From assembly GCA_963989245.1 (NCBI GenBank), contig OZ022351.1, forward strand, positions 29,123,226 to 29,187,225: a stretch of DNA of 64,000 bases. Direction: 5' to 3'. How positions within the stretch are numbered: position 1 is the first letter of the stretch; each line of letters opens with the position of its first letter. The notes under the pieces are model-generated. The model was given only the letters and a program-made list of their open reading frames with translations. It made no database searches and was not told the origin of the DNA. This document shows, in pieces, positions 27,452-38,398 of this stretch. The translations under genes were made by a program, and so were the position numbers. This stretch comes from Nansenia antarctica. Its lineage: Eukaryota; Chordata; Actinopteri; Argentiniformes; Microstomatidae.

Positions 27452-29810
27452 GGGAAGAGAAGGGAAGGGGGTGCAGAGGCGCCACTACACCCAAAGGGCA
27501 TTCTTTACTAAAACTCCATAGAACCATAGCCTTACTAGAAAAACAACAGTACCTTAAGCTGTGCGGCCGCGAATGGGAGAATGTAGTTTTTGAAGTGTAG
27601 CTCAATGACTTAACTGTGAATCACAGTTTTTCCCGCGAAATGAGGTCAACTATAAAAATGAAGGCGCGGAGACCATTTTGGATATGTAATATGAAATATG
27701 AAATCTTCTGCTTTGCTAGATAGATAAGTAAGTGGGTGGTATGGTGAAGGGAATATCGTCTGCTTAGAGTGTTAATTCCGCAGTAAGGGAAAGTCAACGG
27801 TTTATATGAAGGGGGCAATTATGGTAACATGATTTGAAGGTGTAGGCATAATTATAAAAAAAATAAAATGAAAAAATAAAATGCCTTCATTTGTCACTCC
27901 AAACCTATGGTATGAGGATTCAATTGTACACATCAATCCTTATGTCAAAATGGCAGTTTTACATGTGTCTCACATGTCAATGAGTATACTGCAAACAACA
28001 TATATACACTCACTGAACACTTTATTAGGAGGTGGTGTAATGGTGTGGGGAATGTTGTTTTGGCACACTTTAGGCCCGTTAATACCAATCAGTCATCGCT
28101 TGGAAGCCACAGCCTATTTGAGTATTGTTGCTGACCATGTGCATCCCTTCATGGCCACGATGTACCCATCTTCTAATGGCTATTTTCAGTATGATAATAT
28201 ATATCCATTATTATTATATGCCACAAAGCAAAAATCGTCTCAAACCTTCCCAGTCGAATAGAACACCTTTGGGATGTGTGTACCATGGGAAATCCCACAG
28301 CTTGAAAGTGCAGCTGAAAGAAAATCTTGCATCAAATCATGCAATCATGTCATCATGGGCCAGAATCTCAAAGGAATGTTTCCAACATCTTGTAGGAATC
28401 AATGCCTCGCTTGGAAGAATCGAGGCTGTTTTGAGAGCAAAGGGAACCCCCTACCCAGTATTATTATACTAGTGTTCCTAATCAAGTGTCCAGTGAGTGT
28501 AGTGTACTATATTATGCATATACCCTCAGAAGATGTTACCAGGTAGAGGGACAGGTCATTGACGATATTGCGTTCATTGAGGCACTGATATTGTGTATCC
28601 ATTAGGGGTGTTTAATCAGGTAGGAACAGCTGCTAATTGTGATGTCATATCAGACTTAATACTTCATTGTGATGTCATATCAGACTTAATACTTCATTGT
28701 GATGTCATATCGGACTTAATACTTCATTTTGTGTTCACTTTCTATACATTTGTACATGTATGGCTTTATATTATTATTTTACCACTCTTGTTCTATTACA
28801 AGGATCTATTATTCTATTAGTTGAAGGTATAAAAGCATACCCCATTGGAGGTGTTACCAATATAATTGTGTATTCTATCCTATCGCTATACTGTTTACAA
28901 AACTGCACCAGTTCATTATGATGTAACTATACGTTGTGTCGAATTGTGCTCCATGGCACCTTTTCGGGAAAAAAGAAAAGATACAAAAAAAATATGCAGG
29001 TCAATTATATTGATTTTGATAAACTTGCTTTTCGGAATTTTTACGAATTATGTGAATAATACAAGTTGGAGGTGGTTGCTAAAGGATTCCTATCACGTAT
29101 GACGTTAATCTCTTTTTGTGTGGTCTTTTTTTACCTTTAGAAGTGAATGTAACACTTAATTTGTGCTCTCCAACTAATGCCCCCCTCCATGATGTCACAA
29201 GGGTCAATTTGACCCAGAAACGTATATTATTATCATTTGTCGCATATTGTTACAACCTCCTATAGTACCACTCATAACAGAGGGTTTCAAGTAAAAGTGT
29301 TACCTAGGGATAATTTGTTCTGAGTTCTGAACGAGTTTAAAGTAATTAAAAAACCATAGCAGTTCTGTGAGTACTGTAAGGCGTATAACTAAAAAAAAAA
29401 GTCACTGATGAAATCTGAAGTTTTTTTTTTTTTTTTTTACTGTGTGAATGACATAATCCAAGTCAGTAGAATCGAATTATCTTTAGACTAATATAGAGGC
29501 AGCTGTTGTTGTTTGTATTTGAAGATAGAGAGAGAGAGAACATAGGATGCTCGACTTGTTGGATAAAACAGAAACATTTAGATTTTTTTCGCATTGATTA
29601 GTTAGGTTACCTCACCCTTCAAATCCAGGGTATTGCAGACTCCGGTACATTCTATGACCAGGCTCATTCCATGATTATTGACTTGATTGATTCATATTTC
29701 TGTATGCACTGTTCTACCCCATGTTCTGTGTGTGGTGGTTGTAAATCAATGAAGTGATGAAATGACACGACACTGTGTACAACTCCAATAAACACACTTC
29801 CTCTTTTGCG
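27452..29810 (+). other. coro1b: coro1b 3' untranslated region and downstream DNA
   Basis: No coding sequence after the stop. AATAAA-type signals occur at about 27858-27882 and, isolated, at 29787-29792; which is used is unknown. A deleted Tc1 copy (28007-28499) and a three-fold 37-bp repeat (28635-28725, GATGTCATATCAGACTTAAT) lie inside. Confidence 0.5.
28007..28499 (+). mobile_element. internally deleted Tc1/mariner copy with TA target duplication
   Basis: The ends CACTCACTGAACACTTTATT and CACTCACTGGACACTTGATT (complement) are flanked by TA on both sides. The 5' half is deleted. The remaining frame starts GGVMVWGMLFWHTLGPLIPI and contains FMATMYPSSNGYFQYDN, then breaks. It is the same family as 16804-17338. 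Confidence 0.88.
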
Positions 29811-29832
29811 GGTTTTTTACGATGGACACTCA

Positions 29833-30125
29833 TTAACACTAGAACAGCCGTGCCTTTTTACTGACTAAAAGAAAAATCTGCTATTTACACACAACGACCA
29901 CTAGTTGGCATGTCTTGTAAATTAGCCTGCTTCCTACACAGAAAAACAGCAAACTAGCTTTATACTAGCTTATCCTGATGTGGTTTTGAAAATGTAAGGA
30001 TACTGGGGTGGTAGAACGCACATATCTAGGAAAGGTCATGAAAGGAGGGTCCTGAAATTTGGTCACAGGGGTCAAATTACTCACAAGGGGTCAAATAACC
30101 GCTCATGGCTGATTGTGTGTTAACC
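29833..30125. mobile_element. piggyBac-like MITE
   Basis: It begins TTAACACTAGAACAGCCGTG. Its inner block (GGTCATGAAAGGAGGGTCCT, CAAATAACCGCTCATGGCTG) recurs at 43480-43670, where the end is CATGGCTGTTCTAGTGTTAA. The TTAA-bounded ends are typical of piggyBac-type elements. The right end here is degraded. Confidence 0.6.
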
Positions 30126-30147
30126 CTCTACTCAGCTGACAAGAAAG

Positions 30148-30262
30148 TGTAGCTCAATGACTTAACTGTGCATCACAGTTTGCTGCGAAATGAGGTCAAC
30201 TATAAATTAAGGTGCAGAGAGCATTTTGGATATGTAATATTAACTCTTCTGTTTGATAGATG
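30148..30262 (+). repeat. diverged copy of the proximal coro1b 3' UTR
   Basis: It aligns with 27594-27715 (AGTGTAGCTCAATGACTTAA, GAAATGAGGTCAACTATAAA, CATTTTGGATATGTAATAT), with small indels. A TTCCTCTTTTGCGG block (29797, 30273) and a TTAACCCTCT block (30120, 30505) are also repeated around it. Confidence 0.8.
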
Positions 30263-30340
30263 GATTAACACTCTTCCTCTTTTGCGGTTTTTACTTTTTT
30301 ACTTCCCTTTCTTTCTTTCGCTTCGTCGAGTTCACATTAG

Positions 30341-30495
30341 AGGGTGGGAGGGAAAGGGAGAGGGAGGGAGGGAGAGAGACAGAGACAGAGAGAGAGAGAG
30401 AAAGAGAGAGACAGAGAGAGAGAGAGGGAGGGAGAGAGAGAGAGAGGGAGGGAGAGAGACAGAGAGAGACACAGGGAGAGAGAGACACACACAGA
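30341..30495. repeat. (GA)/(GGGA/GACA)n array
   Basis: About 150 bp of purine-rich repeat. The long frames on both strands here are repeat artefacts. Confidence 0.95.
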
Positions 30496-30699
30496 GACAC
30501 TCATTAACCCTCTCTACTCTAGCTGACGAGAGATTATAGCAATCGCTGAAATGCATTAAGTAAATCAGACTATCGTTGAACACATACATTGGAATTAGGT
30601 CAAGTGTTCTGTGGAAAGGATGACTAATTGTCTAATAATCGTTAACACTTCAAGGGTTAAGCATAGGTTTTAATAGCACCTACAGTGTATGCCACTTTC

Positions 30700-31235
30700 T
30701 TGACTGACATCCTCCTTCTGCTTGTTTATAAAGCTCTCACTGGCACAGCACCAGAATATCTGAAAGACCTTCTGCTAGCATATCAGCCCAATAGAGCTCT
30801 CAGGTCTTTTGCTAGCATATCAGCCCAATAGAGCTCTCGGGTCTTCTGCTAGCATATCAGCCCAATAGAGCTCTCAGGTCTTCTGCTAGCATATCAGCCC
30901 AATAGAGCTCTCAGGTCTTCTGCTAGCATATCAGCCCAATAGAGCTCTCAGGTCTTCTGACGCTGGTTTTCTCTGTGTACCACGTGTACAAAAGAGGAGA
31001 TTTGGTGAGGCTGCATTCTCATTTTATGCACCCAGATTGTGGAATGCACTGCCAGTTTACCTTAGGGATGCAACCTCAGCACATAATGTTCAAGTCAAGA
31101 CTAAAAACCCATCTTTTTAATATATTGCCTTTAAATTACTACATAATTAAATGATTATATAATGATTGGAGCACTTTGAGCTGCAACGTTTGCAGGAAAA
31201 GCGCTATACAAATAAAGTTATTATGATTATTATTA
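30700..31235 (+). mobile_element. LINE 3' end with five-fold internal repeat
   Basis: Motifs LLLVYKALTGTAPEYLKDLL and RFGEAAFSFYAPRLWNALP are recognisable before the tail GAGCACTTTGAGCTGCAACG and GCGCTATACAAATAAAG. Inside, a 37-bp unit (TCTGCTAGCATATCAGCCCA) is repeated five times (30771-30955), breaking the frame. Confidence 0.8.
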
Positions 31236-31639
31236 ATAATCATTAACACTTCAAGGGTTACCCATACATTTTAATAGCACCTATGTCACTTCTTTCTTGA
31301 CTGACACGCTCCTTACAGATGATGAAATGTGCCAAATGTCATCCAGATGTACAAACATGTACAGTACAGTACAGTAGCATGTTTGAGTTGCCTTCACTGA
31401 GCTGCAGACCTGGGCTGCTGATACTGCAGAGCCCAGAGACAGGAAGTGAGAGGTGGAACAAGGGCAGGTTCGAAAGCTACACAGATCTTATGATGTCTGA
31501 GACCACATCCTGTTACAGAAACCGCGCTGCGCTGCTCTACAGGCTAGTCGTCATCTTCAAATCAGGCACAGTTCTCAATCTGTGAGGACGATTGACGTCA
31601 GTTAGTGAAATGATCATGTCGGTGCTATTACCCTCAAAA

Positions 31640-31835
31640 CTGTTCAAAAGATCTGTTCACCAAGGCCGTTGGCCCCCCTAGTCTAGTTCGTCACTGTTTC
31701 TGTCTTTTTGTTTTCTTTGTTTTTGTTTCTGTTCTGTCTGTCTGACGTTCTGTCTGTAAAATCTGTAAAACGTCCTTGGGTTTGAGAAAGGCGCTATATA
31801 AAACCAAGTTATTATTATTATTATTATTATTACGT
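31640..31835 (+). mobile_element. LINE 3' end with (ATT)n tail
   Basis: Same family as 33740-34016 and, reversed, 9098-9660 and 55930-56290: GTCTAGTTCGTCACTGTTTC, CGTCCTTGGGTTTGAGAAAG, GCGCTATATAAA, (ATT)n. Confidence 0.8.
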
Positions 31836-33730
31836 CCTTATGCATATTCATTGAAAGGTTAAGGATGTCACCCTTCCATAGATTCACTTTGCTGATGGAA
31901 CTTTGCAACAAGACCTAGAAAAACCCCTATTTATTGGTGCTTTCTTTAGTTTGTTTCTTTAAACTCTACAGCAGTGCTGGTAAAATTAGTTTAGTACATT
32001 TGATATCAGGTTTGCTTAAAGATGCACTCCACTCCACCCACCCAGTTCCACCCATAATCTCATTTACATGAAAAAATACATCTTCCTCTTTCTATATTTA
32101 GCTGCTCACATGCATATCACATTTCCACCCTCTGCTAACAGTAGATGTAAAATCACTTGGGTTTGTTAATCATTCATCAAATAACGTGCGCTTTTTCTCA
32201 CACTCAACTTCACTCACCACACAAACCCTCCTGTTCTATTTCTTACCCGCCCTTTTTAAGTTTCAGCATCCCCCCTTTCTCTCTTTCTGTCACTTCTTCC
32301 TGTCACCACTGAGTCTTTTTCTGTCTTTCTCTAAACCATCACACAGCCTGGGTCATAGACAGAAACCCGTTGGTAAGTTTTTCCTACTTATTGATTATTA
32401 TTCATATTCTTTTTAACATTTTTGCTGTTTTGTTCTGTTTACATTTATTTATCGGACATTATTTCACATTTCTCTCTTCTGGCTCTTGTGGTACTATCTT
32501 GTCACTTGGCGTTCCTGTCCATGTCCGTCGTTCAACATCACATTCTCCTCCCATCCTCTCTTTCCACTACTTCTCTCCTCCTCACTTCCCTCCGACTACA
32601 TATTCTCCTCTCCCTCCACGTTACAATCTGTCTCACCCATCCCTCTGTCTGCCTCTGTCTGTCTTAGAACTATTATAAGAATCTCTACATCATTTTAAGT
32701 GTTTAAGTGTTTTTTACGAACAGGGTGTGGTTAATGCTCTCATGTGATATAGACATTTGATTTGATACTCAAACATTCACCATAGTTGTGCTACAGCTGA
32801 ATAGGGATAAAGTAAACACTTCTACACCATCATATGTACTGTACCCTGCGACACCTGAGAATGTATACAAGGTTTAAATGTTGACAGGGTCTGGTGAAAA
32901 AGTTCCCAAGTAGGGCCCAAGGTCATTTTTCAGTTTTTTCCAGATTATGAAAGTGCAGATTTGTAAGCTTTCAAACGATGTGTCCAATGTCATACATTGA
33001 AATCTGAAAAGTTGAAGAAGATTATGCTTATTTGAATGTTGGTGCCCCTCAAAACCAAATACCCGGAGAAAAAACACTCACTGAATCACGTTTGCTACCA
33101 GCTTCAGCTATTTGAAGAGGTATGTATATAATAATAATAATAATAATAATATAATTGGTAGATAGGTTGGAGCTAAGAAGAAAGAACATCGCTATGAACA
33201 TCTAACTGCACGTTTAGCACACCACAGCATGCTGAGAGAACATCAACACGCATGGGGGGGTTAGTGGAGTTTTGGATTGACGAGTGGGGGCTCCTTCTTA
33301 CGCTAAAACGATAGCGATGCGATAGATGGTGACTTTTCTTTCTTTTTTCAACGATCTGGAGATCTGGGGCTATTCATAAAACATTGGGGGGCTAGAGCCC
33401 CGGATGCCCAGGCCTAACGACGCCACTGCAGGGCAGGTGTGGCTAACAGCCTTTTTTAAAATACCAACTAGTGTCCAATTGACTGTTGGTGTCAGGTCAC
33501 TAATCACTAATACTATAACACAGGCAGCGAGCGAGATTAAGAGAGTCATCTCCGAAAGAGAGAGAGCCAGAGCTGGAGCTGACTTCCTGCCAGTGAGATA
33601 CTTAGAATCAGGGCCTCACAGCCACTTCCTGTAAGAAGTGACAGACCCACAATGCCACAATTCCTATTGTGACAGACCCACAATGCCGTAACACATCAGC
33701 TACCATGACATGACACCTGTCAGAACTCTC
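31836..33730. other. intergenic, no gene seen
   Basis: No exon recognised. A CTTCAGCTATTTGAAGAGGT plus (ATA)n block at 33102-33155 is repeated at 34349-34402. The missing first exon of ptprcap (signal peptide, ending in phase 1) could lie here or up to 34.8 kb, but I could not place it. Confidence 0.4.
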
Positions 33731-33739
33731 TCCCCACAG

Positions 33740-33959
33740 TGATCCGCAACGCCCCCACCCCCCCCACCCTGGACACCTTCAAATCAGCCCTCAGAACGTA
33801 TCTGTTCACCAAGGCCTTTGGCCCCTAGTCTAGTTTGTCACTGTCGCTGTCTTTTTGTTTTCTTTGTTTTTTCTGTTCTGTCTGTCTGACTTTCTGTCTG
33901 TAAAATCTGTAAAGAGTCCTTGGGTTTGAGAAAGGCGCTATATACAGTAAAATCAAGCA

Positions 33960-34016
<57 letters not shown>
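33740..34016 (+). mobile_element. LINE 3' end with (ATT)n tail
   Basis: The C-terminal peptide LDTFKSALRTYLFTKAFGP is followed by the family tail and a 57-bp (ATT)n run. Confidence 0.85.
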
Positions 34017-34018
<2 letters not shown>

Positions 34019-34402
34019 TGACAGTCTCTGACAACACAATTCAGTTGCAACATATTATGTAGATTTATTATTACTTGGCTTGGTATTATGAACACTTATT
34101 ATAGCAACTGTTCAGGTCAGAATGTGGTCTGTGTTAAATGCTAAGGAATAAACGCAATAGAATAAGGTTTTGTCTGGATATTGTAGGAAATGGTAAAAGT
34201 CTGAACTTGAATAACATCCTTTTGAGAATCAGTCTTTAAATATATCTGGATCACCTCCCATTGAATAGATCATCATTCTGTTGAAAGAAACTGGATTTTC
34301 ACCACAGAACACACAACGATTGATTGAATACACTCTTCAAAGACTTCTTCAGCTTCAGCTATTTGAAGAGGTATGTATATAATAATAATAATAATAATAT
34401 AA

Positions 34403-34552
34403 TATATGCCATTTAGCTGCCGCTTTTATCCAAAGCGACTTACTACATTGCATAAAAAGTGCATGCAGTACATTTCAGTATATATTGTCCCAGCAGGAAA
34501 CGAACCCACAACCTAACGAAGCGTTGTTAGCGCCATGGCCCAGGAACAGAAC
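34403..34552. repeat. fish dispersed repeat with tRNA-like end
   Basis: TTTAGCTGCCGCTTTTATCC and AAAGCGACTTAC at left, and a B-box-like GGTTCGTTTCCTG (minus strand) with TGGCGCTAACAACGCTTCG at right, match a common fish SINE/LINE-derived repeat. Confidence 0.55.
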
Positions 34553-34892
34553 AACAAACATGGTATGTTTCAACATTGAATCTGACCCCGATCTTTGAGA
34601 GCTTTCCTAGAATCAGACAGTTGTTTTTGTGACGATCAGATTGGGGGGGGTCAATTCCATTCCAAAACAAGTCAAGTCAATTGAACGATTTCAAAAAGAA
34701 ATAATCAAAAAGTTGATCATTTTGAACAAGAAGAATAGATCAGATTTAATAATGAATGAATTCATCTCCTCTCTGAAATGGAACTGACTTAAAAAAAACA
34801 AAGAAAAAAAACACTGGTGACTGTGTGACCCCATCCTGTGACCTGTGTGATGATGTCACAATCAAACTGAACACTTTTTGTCTCCCTGTCAG

Positions 34893-35611
34893 ACAAAAAC
34901 ATTGTCGAAGATCTGACCACATCCACAACAACAGTTTGGATCCTCTTTTTCCTCTGGGTCGTCCTCGTGCTCCTCCTGATCTACCTGTACAAGCGGCTGA
35001 ACCGCGAGACTGACGGGCGGTACACGATCCGCCAGATAGTTTACGGGAAAGGCGGAGTCAGGGACCGGGTGAGAGGTGGAGTGGTCGTCCTAGAGGCCCG
35101 GCTAGGCCTCCGCTTGTGGCCTCGCAGTGAGGACGAGGAAGCGGTGGGAGAAGAGGATAGAGAAGATAGAGATATAGAGGGGGGTGTGGAGAGAGGTAGC
35201 GAGAGAGGTGACAGTGGTGCGGGGGGGCGGGGGGAGGAGGAGGAGGAGGGAGGAGACGAGGAGGGAGGAGAGGGCGGAGGAGGAGGGGATGACTCATCAG
35301 ATGACTACTCCAGCATGGAGGGCAGCGACGTGAGGGAGAGAGCCAAACTCCTGGACGCCAAGAAGGAGGAGAGGAGGGATAGCGAGGGGAAGAGAAAGGA
35401 GAAGAACAAGGTGGAACGAGGAGAAGGAGAGGGGAGAGAAGGAGGAGCAGAGGGAGGAGAAGGAAGAGAAGGAGGAGCAGAGGGAGGAGAAGGAAGAGGC
35501 GGAGGTGGAGGTTTGCTGATCGACCTGAAGCAGTTCTCTGGGAGTGCCATCTGGTCTGAGGAGAAGAACAGTGAGGAGGACGACGACGACAATGACCTGA
35601 CTGAACTATGA
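34893..35611 (+). CDS. ptprcap: ptprcap, protein tyrosine phosphatase receptor type C-associated protein (main exon; first exon not located)
   Basis: PTPRCAP (CD45-AP, LPAP) is a single-pass lymphocyte membrane protein that binds the phosphatase CD45. The exon starts after acceptor TCCCTGTCAG in phase 1 and runs to TGA at 35609-35611, 238 full codons. A 14-residue Thr/Ser-rich outer stub precedes the membrane helix TVWILFFLWVVLVLLLIYLY. Next come KRLNRETDGRYTIRQ and LEARLGLRLW, which align with the human juxtamembrane GYYHPARLG..LQARAEL. A long Glu/Gly/Arg-rich region follows. The C-terminus GGLLIDLKQFSGSAIWSEE and final LTEL matches human ALLSDLHAFAGSAAWDDS and VTAL. It lies downstream of coro1b on the same strand, as I recall for human CORO1B-PTPRCAP. 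The low-complexity acidic middle is longer than in mammals. The signal-peptide exon lies upstream and is unassigned. Confidence 0.82.
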
Positions 35612-35630
35612 AGACAGGAGCAGAAGAGTT

Positions 35631-35830
35631 GGGGCGGCTGTGGCGCTGGAGGTAGAGCCGCCGTCTAATGATCGCAAGGTTGGCAGATCGGCGGTTCGAG
35701 CCCCGGCTGGCCACATGTCGAAGTGTCCTTGGGCAAGTCGCGGAACCCCAAATTGCTCCCAGTGAGCGGGCCGGCGCCTTGCATGGTAGCTTGCCGCCAT
35801 TGGTGTGTGAATGTGTGTGTGAATGGGTCC
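35631..35830 (+). mobile_element. tRNA-derived SINE (copy 3 of 4), just after ptprcap
   Basis: GGGGCGGCTGTGGCGCTGGA head, B-box GGTTCGAGCCC, body TGTCCTTGGGCAAG, then GCCTTGCATGGTAGCTTG. It begins 20 bp after the ptprcap stop codon and so probably lies in its 3' UTR. Confidence 0.85.
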
Positions 35831-35896
35831 GTTTACCAAGAGTTGATGCTTAAAACACTGGGGAATGTCATTTCTTGTTATTGTAAGAGTGCTTAC

Positions 35897-36213
35897 AACC
35901 AGCACTCGAGTTGAGGGGGGATGAGGGAGGATGGCATCCCCCCTGAAAATAAAAACGGTCAAAATCATCCCCCTTCTAAAACTGCCATCCCCCCTTTCCA
36001 TCCCTTATGTCATTTTATCAATGAACGTGGTATTACTGCTATTTCAACATTTAGTTTTGCGCATATTGAGTAAAATACTGTGAGGGGGGGGGCACGCACA
36101 CATGCAATGACATTTTTACCAAGTCACTGACACTGTGGGGATGCTAAAATTGTCCCCATATGATAAAATCCACCATCCCCCCTGATTTTCTTTTACAACT
36201 TGAGTACTGCTTA
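35897..36213. mobile_element. candidate inverted-repeat element around CATCCCCC runs
   Basis: The ends CAGCACTCGAGTTG and its near-complement CAACTTGAGTACTG enclose repeated CATCCCCCCT motifs. Length is about 315 bp. Family not recognised. Confidence 0.45.
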
Positions 36214-38326
36214 CAATACACCATCTTCATAAACACAACCGCTTATCTGAATGCAATTGGGAGATGTGAAGTCCAATGTGAAGTTTCCTAAATACCTCTT
36301 CTGTAGAGTTCCTCTACTTCTGACTGTCAATGTTCTGGTCCTAGCATAGATTTGTTTTCTTATCAAGCCTGATGTGTAGATCATTCACTTACTTTAATGT
36401 ACTTGTTAAAGTAAAGTCGCTTTGAATAAAAGTGTCTGCTAAATGTCAAAAATGTTAATGTGAAACATACGACGCCTACAATGTCTAACATACCATAGGC
36501 CGACAATGAAACCAACAAGAAGGAAAGTGGGTTATTGTGCGTGCCATTATCAAAGAGAATGAGATCATGAGAATCGATGTCAGCGGTATATGAATGTGTT
36601 TTTCAAGCACAGTAAGTGTGGGTTTATTACAAGTAGATCTGACTGTTGAACTGAATGTAATCAACTGAATTGATGTTTGTGTAGGCTGCATTTGTTTTAG
36701 AACACATTTAAGGTCATGTTAACATATATGTTATGCTTGCAAAATGCAATGCAATAGAAATCCAGCAAGATGCAAATATTTACTTATGGGAGTAGAGCAT
36801 CCATCCAAGTTATTTTTTTATACTGTCATACTAGCTGTACTTTTGCCAAAAACGTGCTATTATTATAAGTGTTTGCAATATTGATTGTTGCTAGCTACAC
36901 AACTGAGTGCAAAACTGATTTTAATAAAATAATATCAGAACATCAATACTGTGGTATGTTAACTTCTGATAATAATTGAATGCCGTCCAGGATTCAGGTA
37001 AACCATTTAATTAAGACTTCACAAATACACATGTCTCTCACCAGACTATTCTGCCTGGTACTGTAAGGCGATCACCTTCTCCAGTATCGATTTAATTGAG
37101 TCGTCACTTACAAGCGAGTTCGTTTAATCTCAAGACGTTCTTGATATCACTTCTTAAGATGATATGATCCAATCAAATATTAGGCACCACTACTGAACTG
37201 TTCATTAAGATAATATTTATTCAAGCACATCAGCAAGCAATAATAACCAGGTCTCGGGGTGGTAAAAGGATAGCCCCTCGGCCCCGAGCCTGGTGGAGTG
37301 GAGAGGAAAAACAACTACCCATACGCCGAAGAAGAAGCAATAATAGTTCATTTCCATGGAAAAGAGTCTTTTCTAGTTTCACCTCTGCAGGCCTATCTCA
37401 GCTAGCCGTCAACAAGTTAACTGCAGTGGCTCCACTAAAACAAGAGTCCCTCTCACCTCCGTACATAGTCTTTTATCCAATTCATTAAACATTTTGGGCT
37501 GGGTGATGCCCCCCCCTCTATCTGGTAGTTTTCCAAGTGTCAGCACAAATCCGTTGCAGCTGCAGAAAGTCTTCTCGTTAGCATTGGCCTTCAATTCTTC
37601 TCCTGTGTGGGTGCGAGAGTGTATGTATGTTATCAGCTTGAGTGTCCTGCTAGCGTCTCGTTCCCATGGTGATATCGTACTTTGTATGAGCAGAGCATTG
37701 TGTCAGTGTCCTTATCAGAATGTCTTGTTATCAGAATGTCTTGTGAAAACACAACTATTGAAGTTACACAGTAATATTAGGATTCGATTTACAAGTTAGA
37801 AGAATAGACTTATCATTAATCATTAGTTATGAAAGTACAGAAAAATAGAATATTATAACAGCAGGTGTAAAATGGTTGTTAGCACATAGGTAAAAATAAG
37901 TAATTTACAGGCAGTTTGAATCATAAAACGTTCTTTTAGTCAGGAGCTTGTATTTCTTCTTGTCGCTCAAAAACAGAACCTCTCTTTTGGCTTTGCGTGA
38001 CCTTCCTATTGTTCTCAACTGACCGCATTCACATATTATTTAAATGAGCACATAGTACATGATTTATCACTTCTAGTTATTTTAATACAAATTCCCAACA
38101 GTACCCAAAATAATAAACCGGTAACTAATGCCCAACACTGATGATGGTACTCTACTGGCGTGGGGTGGTACTTCAGGTAAGTTAATTAACCATATCACAC
38201 ATACGTTTTACGTTTTCTGAATATTTTCCATGACAAAATCGTGCAATATTATACATTTCATATTATTTCACTGTGGTGAAACGTCACTCTTTAAATACCC
38301 TTCCAGATTCCACTCTGACAGCCAAT
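36214..38326. other. intergenic, no gene seen
   Basis: AT-rich DNA with a LINE-type tail at about 36405-36452 (TAAAGTCGCTTTGAATAAAA). No exon was recognised; a TCAGAATGTCTTGT duplication lies at 37718-37743. Confidence 0.5.
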
Positions 38327-38398
38327 GGGGATGTAGCTCAGTGGTAGAGCGCATGCTTCGCATGTATGAGGTCCCGGGTTCAATCCCCGGCATCTCCA
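38327..38398 (+). tRNA. tRNA-Ala (CGC)
   Basis: The 72-nt cloverleaf has acceptor GGGGATG pairing with CATCTCC (one G-U), A-box TAGCTCAGTGGTAGAGC, anticodon loop TTCGCAT with anticodon CGC, B-box GGTTCAATCCC and discriminator A. A TTTT terminator lies 5 nt downstream. It looks intact, unlike the tRNA-derived SINEs nearby. Confidence 0.96.

Noticed and set aside
27060..27605. 181-codon minus-strand frame opposite coro1b exon 10
   Set aside because: Shadow of the pyrimidine array and the coro1b coding strand.
28593..28820. 75-codon frame with three CDVISDLILH repeats
   Set aside because: It is a threefold 37-bp duplication in non-coding DNA downstream of coro1b, with no family match.
31319..31585. 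88-codon plus-strand frame
   Set aside because: No recognisable domain, no splice context, and it sits between two LINE tails.
35058..35714. 218-codon minus-strand frame opposite ptprcap
   Set aside because: Antisense of a GA-rich coding exon and a SINE; the plus strand has a membrane helix, a splice acceptor and conserved ends.
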